Assembly (NCBI RefSeq): GCF_031755915.1
Contig: NC_083383.1
Location: forward strand, 29,945,501-30,009,500
Source of the DNA: Ziziphus jujuba
Lineage: Eukaryota > Streptophyta > Magnoliopsida > Rosales > Rhamnaceae
Length of the DNA stretch: 64,000 bases
Reading direction: 5' to 3'
Shown: positions 36,702 through 46,909 of the stretch, in pieces
How positions within the stretch are numbered: the stretch's first letter is position 1
Layout of the letters: each line of letters begins with the position of its first letter
Program-made: the position numbers and the translations under genes
The notes under the pieces: model-generated
What the model saw: the letters and a program-made list of their open reading frames with translations, nothing else
Told to the model about the DNA's origin: nothing
The model's database searches: none

Positions 36702-37616
36702 CTTTAGTTCAAATCCCTTTTGAAATTTTTATTCAAATAAATAAAGGATGCACGATATTAATTTTGAACCTTCGTTGCAAATGGTAGATTTTGGGGTCGG
36801 ATTGTGACAGCACTTTAAGCAGTATGTTAATCTTTCTCTGCTTTTTCTCCGCTTGTGGTTTACTTCCTTATAATTTAATAATAAAATCACTAATTCACTA
36901 ATGTAAGCTTTTAGTCTTGTTTTACCGGTTAGTTAGGTAATCAATTTTTACAAATGAGTCTAACAAATTATTTAACCCACTTCTTTTGAAATTAACCTTC
37001 TTTTTCTTATGTTCATCTACAATAGATCATATATACTTGTAAATATATATACCACAATTTACATTGGGAAGGTAAAAAAAAATGATATTGTTCTCAATTT
37101 GATAATTTCTATAGCAACTAGTGGTGTTGGAAAGGCTAGAATGGACCCCAATCCAATATCATTTTGTGGGAGTTGGGTTAGCAGTTTGTTTGTTTTCATC
37201 TTATGTATGTAGATGCAAAATGCTTATAAAGTATGGGATCATTGTTATTTTCATGTTGGTCCATCCATGTGGAGAGGTCCGAGAGGAGTCCTTTCTGGTC
37301 TTCGAGAAGTCGAATTTCAATGTGTCTTGACACTATTGCAAGCCAAGAAAAGTCATAGTGTTCTTTAATTTTTATCAAACTACAATCATTGTCAGTTCCC
37401 CATCTATATATATAGACAAATATATAATTATAGCATACATTATAACTTCTCAAATGGTTCAAAGGCTGTACATCAACTTCTATTTACCATAGGTTTTTAA
37501 GGTTTTTACTCACGGAAAATCTGGTAGTTTCTAGAGTTTATATATATATATATAGGATTTTCCTATAGTGGGTGACTGTTAGGTCCTTGAACCATTTATT
37601 GATTATATTATGGATA
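36702..37616. other. Intergenic region between gene A and the composite LTR cluster
   Basis: AT-rich. Short open frames lie at about 37000-37460 on both strands with no recognisable domain. No gene is called. Confidence 0.4.
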
Positions 37617-37621
37617 ACAGT

Positions 37622-37791
37622 TGTTAAGTCCCACATCGGTTGGAAAAGGGGAACGAAGCATAGCTATAAGCATGTGGATACCTTTCCCTTGCAGATGCGT
37701 TTTAAACCCTTGAGGGCTGGGTTGTAAGAGGATTCCCCAGACCCAAAGAGGATAATATCTGCATGCGGGTAGTCTAGGTTGGGCTGTTACA
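37622..37791 (+). repeat. Short LTR-like unit (TGTTAAGTCCC...GGGCTGTTACA)
   Basis: A 170-bp unit with TG...CA ends, followed two bases later by TGGTATCAGAGC (37794-37805), so it is placed like a 5' LTR plus PBS. Its last 100 bp resemble 3576-3683, which identifies the foreign LTR end in the large gypsy element. Confidence 0.65.
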
Positions 37792-38283
37792 GATGGTATC
37801 AGAGCCAGTGTAACAGCCCAGACCACCCGCATGAGATATTGTCCGCTTTGGGCCCAGCCCGCACAGTTTTGTCAAAACGCGTCTCAAAGGAAAGGTATCC
37901 ACACCACCTTATAACGCATACTTCGTTCCCCTTTCCAATCGAGGTGGGACTTCACAATCCACCCCCTTTGGGGTCCAGCGTTCTCGCTGGCACAATGATC
38001 CGGGTACTGGCTCTGATACCATCTGTAACGGCCCAGCCCAGACCACCCACATGAGACATTATCCACTTTGGGCCTAGCTTGTACGGTTTTAAAAAGCCTC
38101 TCAATAGTTAGGAGGAATACTCTTTCAACCCCTACCTACCAGTCCCACTGGTACGGGCTTCCAGGCCCAATCGAGATAGTGTCCGCTTTAGGCCCAGCCC
38201 GCACGGTTTTACATTCCCTCATGGGAAGGCCTCTCAAGGGAAAGATATCCACACCCTCTTATAAGGCATGCTTCAGAAAGAAA

Positions 38284-38389
38284 GGCCTCTCAAGGGAAAG
38301 ATATCCACATCCTCTTATAAGGCATGCTTCAGAAAGGGGAACGAAGCATGCCTTATAAGAGGGTGTGGATACCTTTCTCTTGAGAGGCC
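38284..38389. repeat. Near-perfect hairpin (47-bp arms)
   Basis: The arms 38284-38330 and 38343-38389 are complementary at 44 of 47 positions by my count, with a 12-base loop. The innermost part pairs CTCTTATAAGGCATGCTTC with GAAGCATGCCTTATAAGAG. It is formed by head-to-head joining of two LTR-like units. Confidence 0.85.
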
Positions 38390-39089
38390 TTTTAAAACCG
38401 TGCAAGCTGGGCTCAAAACGGACAATATCTCATGCGGGTGGTCTGGGCTGGTTAGGGAGAATCCTCTTCCAACCCCTACTTGCCAGTCCCACTGGTACGA
38501 GCTTCTAGGTCGAATTAAGATATTGTCCGCTTTAGGCCCATCCTGCACTGTTTTACGTTTCCTCATGGGAAGGCCTCTCAAGAGAAATGTATCCACACCC
38601 TCTTATGAGGCATACTTCGTTCCCTTTTCCAACCGATGTGGGATCTGACAATACACCCCCCTTGGGGCCTAGCGTCCTCGCTGGCACACCGATCTGGGTC
38701 CGGCTCTGATACCATCTGTAACAGCCCAAACCACCCGCATGAGATATTGTCCGCTTTGAGTCCAGCCCGCACGGTTTTGTCAAAATGCTTCTCAAGGGAA
38801 AGACATCCACACCTTTTTTTAAGGCATGCTTCGTTCCCCTTTCCAACCGATATGGGATTTCACAGCCAGTACCCGGATTGGTGTGCCAGCGAGGACGCTG
38901 GGCCCTAAGGAGGGAGGATTGTCAAGTTCTACATGGGTTGGAAAGGGGAACGAAGCATGGCTTATAAGTATGTGGATAACTTTTCTTTGCAGACGCATTT
39001 TAAACCCTTGAGGGCTGAGTTGTAAAAAGATTATCCAGGTACAAAGAGGACAATATCTGCATGCGGATGGTCTGGGCTAGGCTATTTTG

Positions 39090-39790
39090 GGTTGATAAAT
39101 TTCATATATTTTATGTTGAATATGTGTTTGGAAATTATATTCATGTATTAATTATTTATAAATTATATTTGGGGATTTTGATGCCACAATTGAATAAAAT
39201 TATAGTATATTGTGCATTAAAATATAAATCGATTTTGGTAAATTATGGGAATTTTGTTTTATGAAATTGTGGATTTAAGTTTATTTAAATTGTGGTTGCA
39301 ATAAATATTTGAATTATTTATGTTTAATAAAATTGTATTTATCCATCGATGAATTGTGAGATCCAATTATATTTGAATTTTGAGGAATTGAAGTAATATT
39401 TATTTTTTATTATTGTTACATTCATGGATGGATTGAAATTGATGGAAAGTATGCGATGGATTTGTGATAGTGAATTAGAAAGGAATTGTGGAAAAATATA
39501 CGGGTTTAATTGAATGGAATAAACCCGGTGGAATTTTTTCTTGGATTTGAAACTATATGGATTCTAGAATTTTTATGATGCACCACACACGTACCGGTGT
39601 TCTGTATATGTGCATATGATTAGTGCGCACATGGATATGATTAGTGCACAGGTGCATGTGAGAAGTGCGTAGGTGATTTATGGATTGTCCTGTGGTTGCC
39701 ATAGGACCGAAGGTCGGCAAGTTGATATCGGCCGTAGCCACCCCCCGCCATGGCCAGGACGCCTGTTTGCAGCGACGCTTTTCCATGAGG
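39090..39790 (+). repeat. Fragment of large gypsy-type LTR
   Basis: The AT-rich stretch and then GATGCACCACACACGTACCGGTG, GATTAGTGCGCAC, GTCCTGTGGTTGCCAT and CCATGGCCAGGACGCC follow the order of 9930-10660 in the gypsy 3' LTR. They are clearly diverged. The fragment is embedded between short LTR-like units, and both outer parts of the long LTR are missing. Confidence 0.7.
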
Positions 39791-40007
39791 AAAAGTAAAA
39801 CCTTGAGGGGTAGGATTGGACTCACCACCTAGCTTCCAAAGCAGACAATATCGTGATTGAACCTGGGAGGCCCGTGCCAGTAGGATTGGTAGGTAGGGGT
39901 TGTAAGAGGATTCCCCCTAACCATTACGATGCGTTTTGACAAAACCGTGGGGGCTGGGTCCAAAGCGGATAATATCGCATGCGGATGGACTGGGCTGTTA
40001 CAATAGT

Positions 40008-40411
40008 GGACGGCTAATATCTGTCCTTTTGAAGATAGGCATATACAAAATTTTATACCTTTTTTAAATTATAAATTTTTTAGGAGCCCACACCCAATTC
40101 CTCTGTTTAGCAAAATCATACATATATATATATATATATAAACATTAATTTTTGTACAAGTAAAGAAGTTTCAAACACTAAGTCTATATATATATATATA
40201 CACGCACACATATACATATATAGCGTTTCTATAATGTGGTCCGTCCTCATGCAGATCCGCACCAAAACCAATATTTTTTAAAAAAAATCTCAGCTTTGCT
40301 ATGTATGTATACACAGAAAAACCGATATTAAAAGACATCGACTTTGATGCGGGTCCGCATGGATGGACCACACCATACCGCACCATAGCATGTGCACCAT
40401 AGCATTTCTCA

Positions 40412-40446
<35 letters not shown>

Positions 40447-40783
40447 ACTTTTCATTCACTACAAGGTGGACTAATCAAAAATCTCCAACGAATAAGATAT
40501 GAAAGCATATACGAAAACAAAAATAATAATAGGACTACTCGTGAGTATAGAATGATTTTTATAGTTAGAAAGCAAATTTAGTACATAGGAAAACAAACTC
40601 TTTAAGTCCCAATCCCCTCTATCTAGTTCTGTTCTGTTTTCCAAACAAAATTTTCTTATCCCGTTTTCTTACATTAATGTTAATGTACTTTGATTATCGA
40701 AGAGTCTTCTAAATCTTCATTCCTTGAAAATTCAAGGATATTAACACCTTAGGTTGGTTCTCTACTAAGATTTAGATTTTAGA
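40008..40783. other. Non-coding region with TA microsatellites
   Basis: TA/CA repeats lie at 40120-40140, 40184-40220 and 40417-40442. No gene is recognised. Confidence 0.5.
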
Positions 40784-41170
40784 ATATATTTTGAGATAAC
40801 ATAAGAAAACAGAGTTTACAACGGAGGATAATATCATGCATAGTTGGTTTTCTTTTATAATATTATTTGTTTTCACTCTCTTTATGAAAGTTTATTTGGG
40901 ACTATGGTAAGTAAGTGAATATATTTTGAGATGACATAAAAAAACAGAGTTTATAACAGAGAAGAATATCATGCATAGTTGGTTTATTTGTTTTCACTCT
41001 GTTTATGGAAGTTTATTTGGGACTATGGTCATTAAGTGGATATATTTTGAGGTTACATAAGAAAAGAGAGTTTATAAAAGAGAAGAATATCATGCATAGT
41101 TGGTTTCTTTTATAATATTATTTGTTTTCACTCTCTTTATGAAAGTTTATTTGGGACTTTGGTAATTACG
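40784..41170. repeat. Three tandem copies of a ~120-135 bp unit
   Basis: Units begin ATATATTTTGAG at 40784, 40919 and 41040. Each holds AACAGAGTTTA or GAGAGTTTATA, ATCATGCATAGTTGG and GTTTATTTGGGACT. Unit 2 lacks about 15-20 bp (the TTCTTTTATAATATT segment). A single diverged copy lies at about 45340-45480, downstream of gene C, as expected from duplication of the gene B/C region. Confidence 0.8.
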
Positions 41171-41575
41171 TGCTTCCAATTAATTCTGTTGTTTTCTTTC
41201 AGAGTGATAAGAAAATTTGGGAAATTTCTGGAAGATTGGTATGCAATTTATAAGAACCATTGGTAGTAGATCGCTGGTTTAGTATTAAGTAAATCACTAT
41301 ATATAGTTGTTACTTTTCATATACTTATATATATATATATATATATATAAGGTTGTAAATGCATTAGCAAGGTACAGAAAATGCATAAATTAAATTTGAA
41401 GTAGAGATTTCATTCCAATAGATATAGATCCCCAAGAAAGATATATATCACTTTACATCTCATCAGCAGATACTAATACTAGCTAGTTGTGTATATAAAT
41501 ATAAATATATAAAATGTCTTCATCATCAACATTTATTTATTACATAATTAATTATAATTATCTGCTTGAAGGAAC

Positions 41576-42082
41576 TTAGTTTAATATATATGCTGGTGGT
41601 TGAGCAGAAGGTGCTGGTGGTTGAGCAGAAGTTGCTAGTGATGATGGTTGATCAAGATGAAGATCATGAATATGGAAAGGAGGAAATGGAATTGAAATTG
41701 GAATTGAAAATGAAATATTGGGAATGTGTGGGAAGTGTAGATGTGGAAAATGAAAACCTTCAACTGCCAGTTTCCACTTATTCCAGTACCCTTTCATGCC
41801 TCTCTCAACTTCTGGTGCTGGGATTAGGCTCATGTCTTCTATTTTCTTAGTTTCACCTCCTCCTAATTAAGCATAAGGTTAATTTAACCAAATAAGTTTC
41901 TTCAAAAAATAAAAAAAAAAAGTAAACAATTTAAACAAATTAAAAAGATTAGGATTTGAACATATATATATATACTCACCATCACCATCATTAAGCGTGC
42001 GCGCAGAAGCAGTGGAAGTGGATAAGATGAGCATGATGGTTGCTGTAGTAGTTGCCATCAAAATGATCTTGGAGAAACTCAT
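41576..42082 (-). CDS. Gene B: predicted secreted Pro/His-rich small protein (129 aa), intact
   Basis: Exon 1 is 42082-41980 and exon 2 is 41862-41576. The intron has a GTGAGT donor and an ATTAG acceptor, and splits a Gly codon in phase 1. Exon 1 (34 codons) is a signal peptide: MSFSKIILMATTTA, then a hydrophobic core, with likely cleavage after STASA. The mature part is about 100 residues with a conserved RGMKGYWNKWK block, a segment of alternating His/Pro/Phe (FHFPHLHFPHIPNISF) and a repeated tail SAQPPAPSAQPPAYILN. There are no cysteines or membrane segments in the mature part, so it probably goes to the apoplast or cell wall. Genes C, D and F share the exon plan and a GLK/GMK block. The family is not one I can name. 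Function is unknown; a peptide-signal precursor or small cell-wall protein fits equally. A TATA box and G-box lie upstream. Confidence 0.75.
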
Positions 42083-42100
42083 TTTGCTCTCTCTTCTGCT

Positions 42101-42210
42101 TAATTATGATCTTAGTTCTATGTAGCACAATTTAAGTTGAATGATAAACTAATGCTAATTATGATCTTAGTTCTATGTAGCACAATTTAAGTTGAATGAT
42201 AAACTAATGC
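42101..42210. repeat. Perfect 55-bp tandem duplication in gene B 5' region
   Basis: Copies at 42101-42155 and 42156-42210 begin TAATTATGATCTTAG and end AAACTAATGC. They are identical as read. They lie between the TATA box and the ATG, so they lengthen the probable 5' UTR. Gene C has one copy. Confidence 0.9.
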
Positions 42211-42232
42211 CATTTGCTAAGGTATTTATAGG

Positions 42233-42240
42233 CTAAATTA
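42233..42240 (-). promoter_or_regulatory. TATA box of gene B
   Basis: TATAAATA on the minus strand in the shared core TTTAGCCTATAAATACC, about 150 bp upstream of the ATG. The 55-bp duplication explains the extra distance compared with gene C. Confidence 0.7.
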
Positions 42241-42368
42241 TGCATGGTTGGAGAGTAGTGTATGCACTAGTTATTTGTTGAGTTGTGGGATAATTTTGAG
42301 CATCTGATTTTTCTCTGCACTTTTTCCCATTCCCAACCAATCGGCCAACCATCTTTTGTCAAATATTT

Positions 42369-42374
42369 CACGTG
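42369..42374. promoter_or_regulatory. G-box (CACGTG) upstream of gene B
   Basis: CACGTG in AAATATTTCACGTGAT, conserved in sequence and position with gene C (46899-46904). CACGTG is the established core for plant bHLH and bZIP factors. Regulation is inferred. Confidence 0.5.
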
Positions 42375-42379
42375 ATCAC

Positions 42380-42645
42380 CTTCCTACATTGAAGGTTTCC
42401 TTGAAAATAAGCCCGACCACAATGGTGTTATGTTTTGGGTTTGGGGTGGTCTTTTGAATTATTTCTTTACAAACCAATCCTCTAATTTTACTTAATGCAT
42501 TTTGCAAATGTAAATTATAACACGTACATATGACTTACTATCTTTAATTGACTATCACTCACCACCAATTTTTTATTTTATTTTTTATTTTATTTTTACT
42601 AATATTGAATTAGGGTAATTCTAATGACTATAAGATACTACTAGC

Positions 42646-42678
<33 letters not shown>

Positions 42679-44109
42679 CCGAAGAAGCTAATACTAAACT
42701 ACATAAATTAATTATTTATATAACATTAAAACAAAAATTATTTTTTGAAAGATAAAATTCAATTAAAATAGTAAAATACCTCAACGGAATGAACAGGACT
42801 CATGCAATCCCTCTGGAAGCGGAATGAGGCTTTGATGAGGACATATTAATTGAAAGATGCTGAAGCAGGAACTTGAATGAGTGATTAATTTGGTACTCTT
42901 ATTTGTACTACCAAATAAGGAAGGAGAATAAATGGACATGATTGGAGTTTTGAGGAAAACGCATATATAAGTTGACTATTGTAGGAGAAATTTGGTGGAA
43001 AAAATTATTTCTAAATTTTTGTTTGAAAAGTGTTAAAATTAATAAAAATTTAAATTTTTTTATGGAAATATATATATATATATATATATATTTCTATTTG
43101 GATGGTTTTTAGAAAAAGAAAATTGTGAACCATAAGAGAAATTAAATATCACAATATAAAAAAATAGGATGAAAAATAAATATTTTAAAAAAATATATCA
43201 TTTTAAAATTTATTGAGAAACTAGTTTATGTATTTAATTAAAAGATAATTTTATTCTCGATTTTTGAAACGCAAATTAATCATTTATTTGAATTATTAAA
43301 TACCCTTATACAAACTAAATACTCAGAAAAATAATTTATAGAAAATTGATCCCGGAATATTGATACCCGGTAAACTAATTCTTAGAAATTTAATTTTTTT
43401 TTAAAATTTCAAAACGTCTTAAACAGGATCTAAGGATAAATTTGATTTACACCCTCTCAACTTTATTACAATTATATTTATGATTTTTAATGGTAAAAAA
43501 TAACAGATGAGGTTTGAATATGATTTTTAATAAATATAAATTTAGATATAATTAAGACAAAACTAAAGGGATATAAATAAAATTTTCCCTTACTCCTAAT
43601 TTAACTTACTCAAAATTATTTAATAGGAGTCACATATTTTATCTTAATATTTGAATATAATTGTATATATTGGATTTACTTTTTACATGATTAATGGACA
43701 TTGTACATGTGATATGGTATAATAGTTGTATGAAAGTTTGCTCTTTTTTTGAAGGAAGGAATGTCCTGGGAGATAAACAACAGTTATATACGTCACCCAT
43801 ACAATCCTCAATAATCACATATTTAAACTTAATAGCTGTACTATAGAGATATATTCACTTCATATTGATTGGATGATTTTAATATTAGATTTTTTTATTA
43901 AATTTTATATACCTTAAAGGATAAAATTTAAAAATTAATTAATAATTAAATATAAATTTAGTAAAATATTAAAACCATATTTAGAAAGAATAAACTTAGA
44001 AGTATTCAATAAACCATATATATATATATATATTTTTTTTTTTTTTAACTCTCAAAATATTAATCTACTAAATGACAAAGAAAGCTCTTGAATTAGTATG
44101 ATGTAAATC

Positions 44110-44152
<43 letters not shown>

Positions 44153-44494
44153 TATATGCAATATTAAAACGACATTAAAATAAAGTATGAAGATTTTATA
44201 AAACGAATATGAGATTGTTTAGCTATAAAATGACTTGCTGTTCGAAATCATCTATACAAAAGTTTTTTTCCTTCATTTGGGGGAGCAGGTTGATGGGAGA
44301 GTTTGCTATGGATTTTTTTATCATCTACACAAAAGTGTTTTTTTTTTTTTTTTTTTTTTTTTTTGGGTGAAATCATCTAAAAGTTGTATACAAGCTTTTC
44401 TTACTATTTTTGTGTTTTGTATGGGTTATTTATTTGTTTATTTCTATTTTTAGTTTTCCATTCATATATAAATATCTATATATATATATATAGA
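42380..44494. other. AT-rich intergenic region with TA runs; no gene
   Basis: The part up to about 43000 parallels the upstream region of gene C (46900-47460): GAACAGGACTCATGCAAT, GAGGCTTTGATGAGGAC and AATAAATGGA. TA repeats lie at 42650-42676, 43070-43090 and 44115-44148, and poly-T at 44339-44364. Confidence 0.5.
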
Positions 44495-44730
44495 TATATA
44501 TATATGCATGATTCCGATCGAATAAAATATTTTTCATATCATCGCTGACCTTCAAAAATGTCCCTTGGTTGTTAGTAGATACAAACTAAATAAACCAGCT
44601 CTGAGGAGCGATATATATATATGCATGATTCCGATCGAATAAAATATTTTTCATATCATCGCTGACCTTCAAAAATGTCCCTTGGTTGTTAGTAGATACA
44701 AACTAAATAAACCAGCTCTGAGGAGCGATA
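44495..44730. repeat. Identical 118-bp tandem duplication
   Basis: Units 44495-44612 and 44613-44730 contain GCATGATTCCGATCG and end CTCTGAGGAGCGAT. I saw no difference between them, so the event is recent. The unit itself is non-coding. Confidence 0.9.
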
Positions 44731-45427
44731 TTCGATGGCTAATTATATCAGTTGCCCTGTAGGCTGTATCTAGTTCTATTTCCCAATTCTTTTTTTGGCC
44801 TTTTTTTCCGTTCCCATTCCTATGGCTTTGGATTGTAGAAAATAACAGTATGTTCTAATTTTATTATCAAAAAATCCTTCAAAATTTTTAATTCTATGAA
44901 ATCCAGGAATTTACATAGGGAAACCCCAATCCCCATTTTCCAAGACAACCACATTTCCCAGGAAAAGAAAATCTGTCTTCAGTGGCAAAATATTACTTAA
45001 ACCTAACCATTACAAAGAGTCGGTCTATTTGCAACGCCAAAATTTCTCTCCACACCCAAATTGGTTTGGTTATCTCTATGAAAAATTTGGTAGTGTGAGG
45101 AGAAATTCTGGTTGTGTAATTAGAAGTTCTCCAATATAAATGATCCATATTAGCCCCTCTTTTAATATGAAACAATCATCCATTCTTACTTGGCAAATTA
45201 AGCTTTGTTTTAAAAAATAAAGAATATTTCCATCGAAAAGCCTTCTAAATCCGTTATGGTAGTTGGCCCTTGAACATTTGAGCAATATTAGCCCCTTTTT
45301 CACATTAACACCTACGCTATATGGTTCTCTACAAAGATTTAGATTTTAGAACGTAATTGGACATGAAATAAAAACAGAGTTTATAATAGAGGAGAAGATC
45401 ATGCATGGTTGGTTTTCTTCTATTACA

Positions 45428-45458
<31 letters not shown>

Positions 45459-46186
45459 TTGACAATCTCCTTTTGAAAGTTTATTATGAATCTACCCCGG
45501 TAAGTAAAATTTGGAATTTTCTGGAAGATTGGTATGCAATTTCGCAAGTTACGATCATTGGCCGTTTATGACAAGTGATATACAAGGATATTCTTCATGG
45601 ACTAAGGTGGCGCAAAAAAGAAATTGCTTTGTTCTCATGTGAAACTTGGATTCTTTTTAATAATACCATAAATTGATGATCCTCTTTTATAGAGAAATCT
45701 CGTAAGTTCAATAAAAAAGGTCTGTTGCTTCATTCCTTTGCATTACTTTGATCATAAGTGATTTCAGTTTTTAACTTTTAATATTTGAATTTTCCAAATG
45801 ATGCTACAGGTACGAACTTGTTAATTTCTGCAAGTTAATTAGTTCTCAAATCAAAAGAGAAATGAGTTTGGACAATATATGCTTAATTTTGTCTAAATTC
45901 TCAGAGAATCTGTATAGATATAGAGCTGCTTTAGTTGTTAAGATATGTAGTGGTTAACTTTCAATTTCTATTCTTATATAAATTATTTGTAAACAAACTA
46001 ACAAGAAACACAAAATGCATAAAAATTTAAGTAGATTTCATTCCAACTAGATATAGATCATCGAGAAAGATATATCACTTTACATCTCATAAGCAGAAAC
46101 TGGTATCATATAAATATATAAATTAATGCTTTTCAGCAACAGTTATTTATTATAAATATATAAATAATAAGTTGCTTGAAGCTGAA
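44731..46186. other. Region downstream of gene C; no gene
   Basis: Contains an (ATT)n run at 45428-45456. The segment from about 45300 on is homologous to the region downstream of gene B (AAGATTTAGATTTTAGAA, CATGCATGGTTGG, TTTTCTGGAAGATTGGTATGC). Confidence 0.5.
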
Positions 46187-46623
46187 TTAGGGTAATATAT
46201 ATGCTGGTGGTTGGGCTGAAGATACTGATGGTGGTGGTGATGGATGATGAACATGATGATCATGAGTATGTAAATGCGGAATTGGAATTGGAAGGGGAAA
46301 TACTAAACGTGGGAAGTGAGGACGTTGAATGTGAAGATGAAAACCTTCATCTCCTACCTTCCACTTATTATTCCAGTACCCTTTCAAGCCTCTCTCACCT
46401 TCTGATGCAGTTAATGTTGGGTTCATGTTCTCTGCTTTTAATCACAACATCAATTAATTCAACCAATTAATTTTCACAATCCAAATAAGTTTTGTCAAAC
46501 AAAAAAAAAAAAAAAATGTAATAAAAAAGAGATTAGGATTTAGTCATACTTACCATTTTTAAGCTCCGCGGTAGCCGCGGTGGAGACCATAAGCAGGATG
46601 GCTGCTACTATAGTAGTTGCCAT
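46187..46623 (-). CDS. Gene C: paralogue of gene B with a lost first ATG (104 aa from second ATG)
   Basis: Exon 1 is 46623-46554 and exon 2 is 46431-46187, with a GTAAGT donor, a GCAG acceptor and the same phase-1 split as gene B. Relative to B, two bases are missing from the original start (CAAAATGAGTTTC has become CAAAAGAGTTTC, near 46647). Translation must begin at the next ATG, MATTIVAAILLMVSTAATA, which still makes a credible signal peptide. The mature part keeps RGLKGYWNNKWK, the His/Pro-rich middle and the tail SSAQPPAYILP. Product and location are as proposed for B. The altered start could lower expression. The gene lies in a segment duplicated from the gene B region. Confidence 0.65.
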
Positions 46624-46724
46624 CGCAATGACCTTGGAGAAACTCTTTTGCTTTCTGCTTAATTATGATTTTAGGTCTAAGTAGCACAATTAAGTTGAGT
46701 GATAACTAATGCTGTATGCTATGG

Positions 46725-46732
46725 TATTTATA
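46725..46732 (-). promoter_or_regulatory. TATA box of gene C
   Basis: TATAAATA on the minus strand in the shared core, about 100 bp upstream of the usable ATG. Confidence 0.7.
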
Positions 46733-46898
46733 GGCTAAATTGTGCATGGTTGGAGTATAGTCTATAGTGTTTACTATAGTCTATTTATGAAATATTTCTT
46801 TTTTAGGATTGTAATTTACTTTATGTGTGTGGGTTAATTTGGGCATCTGATCTTTTTCTACCACTTTTCCAAACCCAACCATCATTCGTCAAATATTT

Positions 46899-46904
46899 CA
46901 CGTG
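46899..46904. promoter_or_regulatory. G-box (CACGTG) upstream of gene C
   Basis: The same AAATATTTCACGTGAT context as upstream of gene B. Confidence 0.5.
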
Positions 46905-46909
46905 ATGAT

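Larger units (their letters stand above)
37622..40002. mobile_element. Composite, palindrome-rich cluster of LTR/TRIM-like units
   Basis: It begins TGTTAAGTCCCACATCGG and ends GGGCTGTTACA. It is flanked by ACAGT (37617-37621) and ATAGT (40003-40007), a possible target duplication with one change. Inside are a 170-bp plus-strand LTR-like unit (37622-37791), a PBS-like site (37794-37805) and at least three minus-strand units. Two of these start at 37809 and about 38026, and another follows GGCTCTGATACCATC near 38700. A further plus-strand unit starts near 38925, and a fragment of the large gypsy LTR lies at about 39090-39790. There is no coding capacity. The LTR-like units resemble widespread short non-autonomous plant elements. 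Confidence 0.75.

Noticed and set aside
37009..37462. Overlapping short open frames upstream of the composite LTR cluster
   Set aside because: Open on both strands, hydrophobic/AT-driven composition, no domain or splice pattern.
40784..41170. CRISPR-like array from the regular repeats
   Set aside because: The repeats are contiguous tandem units without spacers, in a plant genome. They are an ordinary tandem duplication.
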